A stretch of 64,000 nt of DNA from Palsa-504 sp963800415 (GTDB lineage Bacteria; Actinomycetota; Actinomycetes; Streptosporangiales; Streptosporangiaceae). Made by a program: the position numbers and the translations under genes. Positions within the stretch are counted from its first letter, which is position 1. The number at the start of each line of letters is the position of its first letter. Positions 62,191 to 64,000 of this stretch are shown in pieces. Under the pieces are notes generated by a model. The model saw only the letters and a list, made by a program, of their open reading frames with translations. It was not told the DNA's origin and did not search any database. The stretch covers positions 13,648 to 77,647 of the forward strand of contig CAWDBS010000049.1 in NCBI GenBank assembly GCA_963800415.1. The letters are read 5' to 3'.

Positions 62191-62602
62191 GCGGTCCATG
62201 CTGAGGCCGTCGGTAGGCGCGTCCTGCCGTAGGTTCTGCGCTGTTATCTGCCGTTGGCATGGTTCATGCGGCGTTTCCGGGGATATGGAGAACCTGGCAA
62301 GCGGTGTAGTTGTTGCTCACGGTTCGCCCGCCAGGAACGCTGCCGTGACGCCGCGCCTGGCCGACCATGGCCACGGAAGGTGACCGCGCCGGGATGTCAC
62401 GGACAGGCAGAGCGCGCGGAACGATGCTCTTATGTTTGTCAAGGGGACTCGGGAGCCAATTCAAATCTCAGCGGTGAGGGTTGGCGTGGCTGGTTGTTTC
62501 TTTGTTCGGGGCGGGGCTGCTGGGTTGCGGACAAGACAGGGATGGGCCGCTCGGGTGGAGGACAAGCTCTTATAAGGTCACGCCCAGCAGGGCTGGTGGT
62601 GC

Positions 62603-62677
62603 CCGGGGACGGCCGGCAGATCGATAGCAGGCCAGCAGCGGATGCGGCAGCCGAATAGCGGGCCAGGCCGTCCCCGG
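62603..62677. repeat. 12-bp inverted repeat beside the IS110 transposase
   Basis: CCGGGGACGGCC at 62603-62614 is perfectly complementary to GGCCGTCCCCGG at 62666-62677, separated by 51 bases. It sits 10 bases beyond the transposase stop. It may be a transcription terminator or a structured end of the insertion element. Confidence 0.7.
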
Positions 62678-62686
62678 ATAGCTACG

Positions 62687-63730
62687 TCAGCCGGCGGGGC
62701 GGAGGTAGCGGTAGACCTCGCGGGCAACGTAACGCTTCAGGCAGCGGATGATCTCCGCCTTGGATTTCCCTTCGGCCGTGCGGCGTTCGGCGTAGGCGCG
62801 GGTGGCCGGGTCAGAGCCCAGGCGGGTGAACACGATCCGCCACAAGGCATGGTTGGCCTGCCGGTCACCGCCGGGGTTGAGCCGGTGGCGGCTGACCTTC
62901 CCCGACGAAGCGGGGATCGGGGCGGCACCGCACAGGTGGGCCCAGGCCGCCTCGCTGCGCAGCCGGCCCGGGTGATCCCCGGCCGCGATGAGCAGCAGCG
63001 CCGCGGTGTTGGGGCCGACCCCGTAGAGGGCGAGCAGCCCGGGAGCATGGGCGGTCACGAGAGGGACGATGAGCTCGTCAAGGCGCTCAAGCTGGCTGTC
63101 AAGGAACTGTGCGCGCCGCCCCAGCTCGCGCAGCGCGACGCGGGTGGCGTGGCCGGCGACGTCGCCGCCGGGGCGGGGCCGCAGCGACGCCAGCCCTGCT
63201 ACCAGCGCAGCTGGCGTATGCGCGGCGAAGCGGGCCCGCAGGTCATCGGGCCCGGTCACGACCAGGGCCCTGGCTTGGTTGATCGTCCGGGTACGTTCTC
63301 CTGCGGCGCTGCGCTTGGCGACCATCAGCGCCCGGATCGCCTCCACGGAGCCGTCCCGGCCCTTGGACGCGCCGCGGGCCCGGCCGGACTGCGCGGCCCG
63401 GGCAGCGCTGACCGCATCCAGCGGGTCGGACTTGCCCTGCCGGCGCCGGTCCTGCCGGTCGGAACGATCTACCTCGACGATCCGGACACCAGCGGCGGTG
63501 ATGTGGCGGGCCAGGCCCGCACCGTAACTGCCGGTCCCCTCGATCCCGACCAGGCATACGGTGCCGAACTCGCCCAGCCAGCCCAGCAGGCGGGCGTAGC
63601 CCGCAGCAGTGGCGGGGAATTCCTCGACGCCGAGCAGCCCCCCGATCGGATCGAGCGCAGCGGCGACATGCACATCGGCGTGAGTGTCCACGCCGCCGGT
63701 GATGGCGCGTGCGTCTTCTACGATGGTCAC
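62687..63730 (-). CDS. IS110-family transposase (DEDD recombinase)
   Basis: The 347-residue protein has a RuvC-like DEDD domain (GGVDTHADVHV with Asp, GIEGTGSYG with Glu, KSDPLDAVSAAR with two Asp) and a C-terminal Tnp_20 domain with the catalytic Ser region PASSGKVSRHRLNPGGDRQ. IS110 enzymes use a bridge RNA made from a non-coding end of the element to choose target and donor sites. GTG 63730 is taken as start (GCTGTGACC). The 5' non-coding flank to the right is cut by the window edge. The protein looks intact. Confidence 0.93.
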   Translation of the reverse strand: MTIVEDARAITGGVDTHADVHVAAALDPIGGLLGVEEFPATAAGYARLLGWLGEFGTVCLVGIEGTGSYGAGLARHITAAGVRIVEVDRSDRQDRRRQGKSDPLDAVSAARAAQSGRARGASKGRDGSVEAIRALMVAKRSAAGERTRTINQARALVVTGPDDLRARFAAHTPAALVAGLASLRPRPGGDVAGHATRVALRELGRRAQFLDSQLERLDELIVPLVTAHAPGLLALYGVGPNTAALLLIAAGDHPGRLRSEAAWAHLCGAAPIPASSGKVSRHRLNPGGDRQANHALWRIVFTRLGSDPATRAYAERRTAEGKSKAEIIRCLKRYVAREVYRYLRPAG

Positions 63731-64000
63731 AGCCGTCCCTTTCTCAGGTTGAGGGATGGCACGCACCCGCTGGCCGTCGGATCTGTGAACCCCGGCCTCT
63801 TGCACAGGACGGGCAGATCGCCGGCACCGCCGGTGGGTGCCGTAAACCTGGGGCCCGGCCGACAGATCGTCTCGCAGGACAGCCCGGACGGCGTCAGCCG
63901 ACTCGGAGGTCAGGCCGGGACCCAGGCTCCCGACCCTACGCCCGTACTCGGTCAAGATCGGGGAAGCCGGGCCGGAAGCACTTACCCACAGTCTCCCTGC
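63731..64000 (-). other. Non-coding flank of the IS110 element, candidate bridge RNA region
   Basis: The 270 bases upstream of the transposase start have no conserved frame but contain hairpin-forming pieces, for example GGCACC at 63823-63828 with GGTGCC at 63836-63841. In IS110-group elements the bridge RNA is encoded in this upstream end. The element end is beyond the window, so loops that would match target and donor cannot be assigned. Confidence 0.5.

Larger units (their letters stand above)
61718..62686. other. Degenerate stretch with one gene remnant and a hairpin
   Basis: These 970 bases lack an intact gene. They contain the remnant at 62025-62190 and, next to the transposase, an inverted repeat at 62603-62677. 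Several runs are AT-richer (for example near 62420-62470). This is probably the outer flank of the IS110 insertion. Confidence 0.5.

Overview
The window is 64 kb of high-GC (roughly 70%) DNA from an actinomycete, most likely a soil-type member of the Streptosporangiales/Streptomycetales side of the Actinomycetota. This rests on strong GC3 bias, GTG starts and overlapping stop/start junctions. It also rests on family content: an F420-type LLM oxidoreductase, a SfLAP/GAP membrane protein, large LuxR (LAL) regulators, a DUF2637 transfer protein with an actinomycete integrase, and many acyl-CoA enzymes. Species cannot be assigned from sequence reading alone.

Left half (1-36 kb), mostly intact metabolism. 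A partial gene and an acyl-CoA dehydrogenase (1-1347) are followed by a Tat/lipoprotein gluconate-dehydrogenase subunit 3 plus GMC oxidoreductase pair (1472-3906). A polyamine-type ABC importer follows in order ATPase, binding protein, permease, permease (7982 down to 3962, minus). Next come an SRPBCC protein and LLM oxidoreductase pair, a GAF protein and a VapBC module. A four-gene acid-catabolism operon (MmgE/PrpD, acyl-CoA dehydrogenase, class III CoA-transferase, aldehyde dehydrogenase; 16204 down to 11143) is divergent from a frameshifted GntR regulator. After it are an MMPL transporter, a rhodanese-SufE pair and two membrane proteins. The polyhydroxyalkanoate locus runs from 23111 to 30319: two acyl-CoA ligases, a thiolase and PHA synthase on the minus strand, divergent from a PhaZ-like hydrolase across a promoter with three related palindromes. 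An acetolactate-synthase-like enzyme follows.

Middle (32-48 kb). A possible carbohydrate block holds a GH63-type glucosidase, a glucose-1-dehydrogenase-like enzyme, a GH13 alpha-amylase-family enzyme, a DUF6325-like protein and a SHOCT-domain protein, all on the plus strand. A group II intron with its reverse transcriptase (about 40340-42340) sits directly downstream. Then come a MalT-type LuxR regulator, an SMP-30 lactonase-like protein and small conserved proteins.

Right part (49-64 kb), degenerate and mobile. It has a tRNA 3'-half (candidate att site), a DUF2637 gene and a truncated tyrosine integrase (an AICE remnant), and a thioredoxin-fold protein. Two consecutive LAL regulators are each broken by two frameshifts. 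An SDR, gene fragments and an IS110-family transposase, whose non-coding flank is cut by the window edge, complete the region. Short gene tails (sigma factor, TetR, ABC ATPase, XRE) are scattered through the window.

No single undescribed defence or signalling system is evident. The observations most worth checking are the unusual PHA promoter, the DUF6325-SHOCT module behind the sugar enzymes, the pentapeptide repeat inside MmgE/PrpD, the degenerate group II intron, the AICE remnant, and the IS110 bridge-RNA flank.
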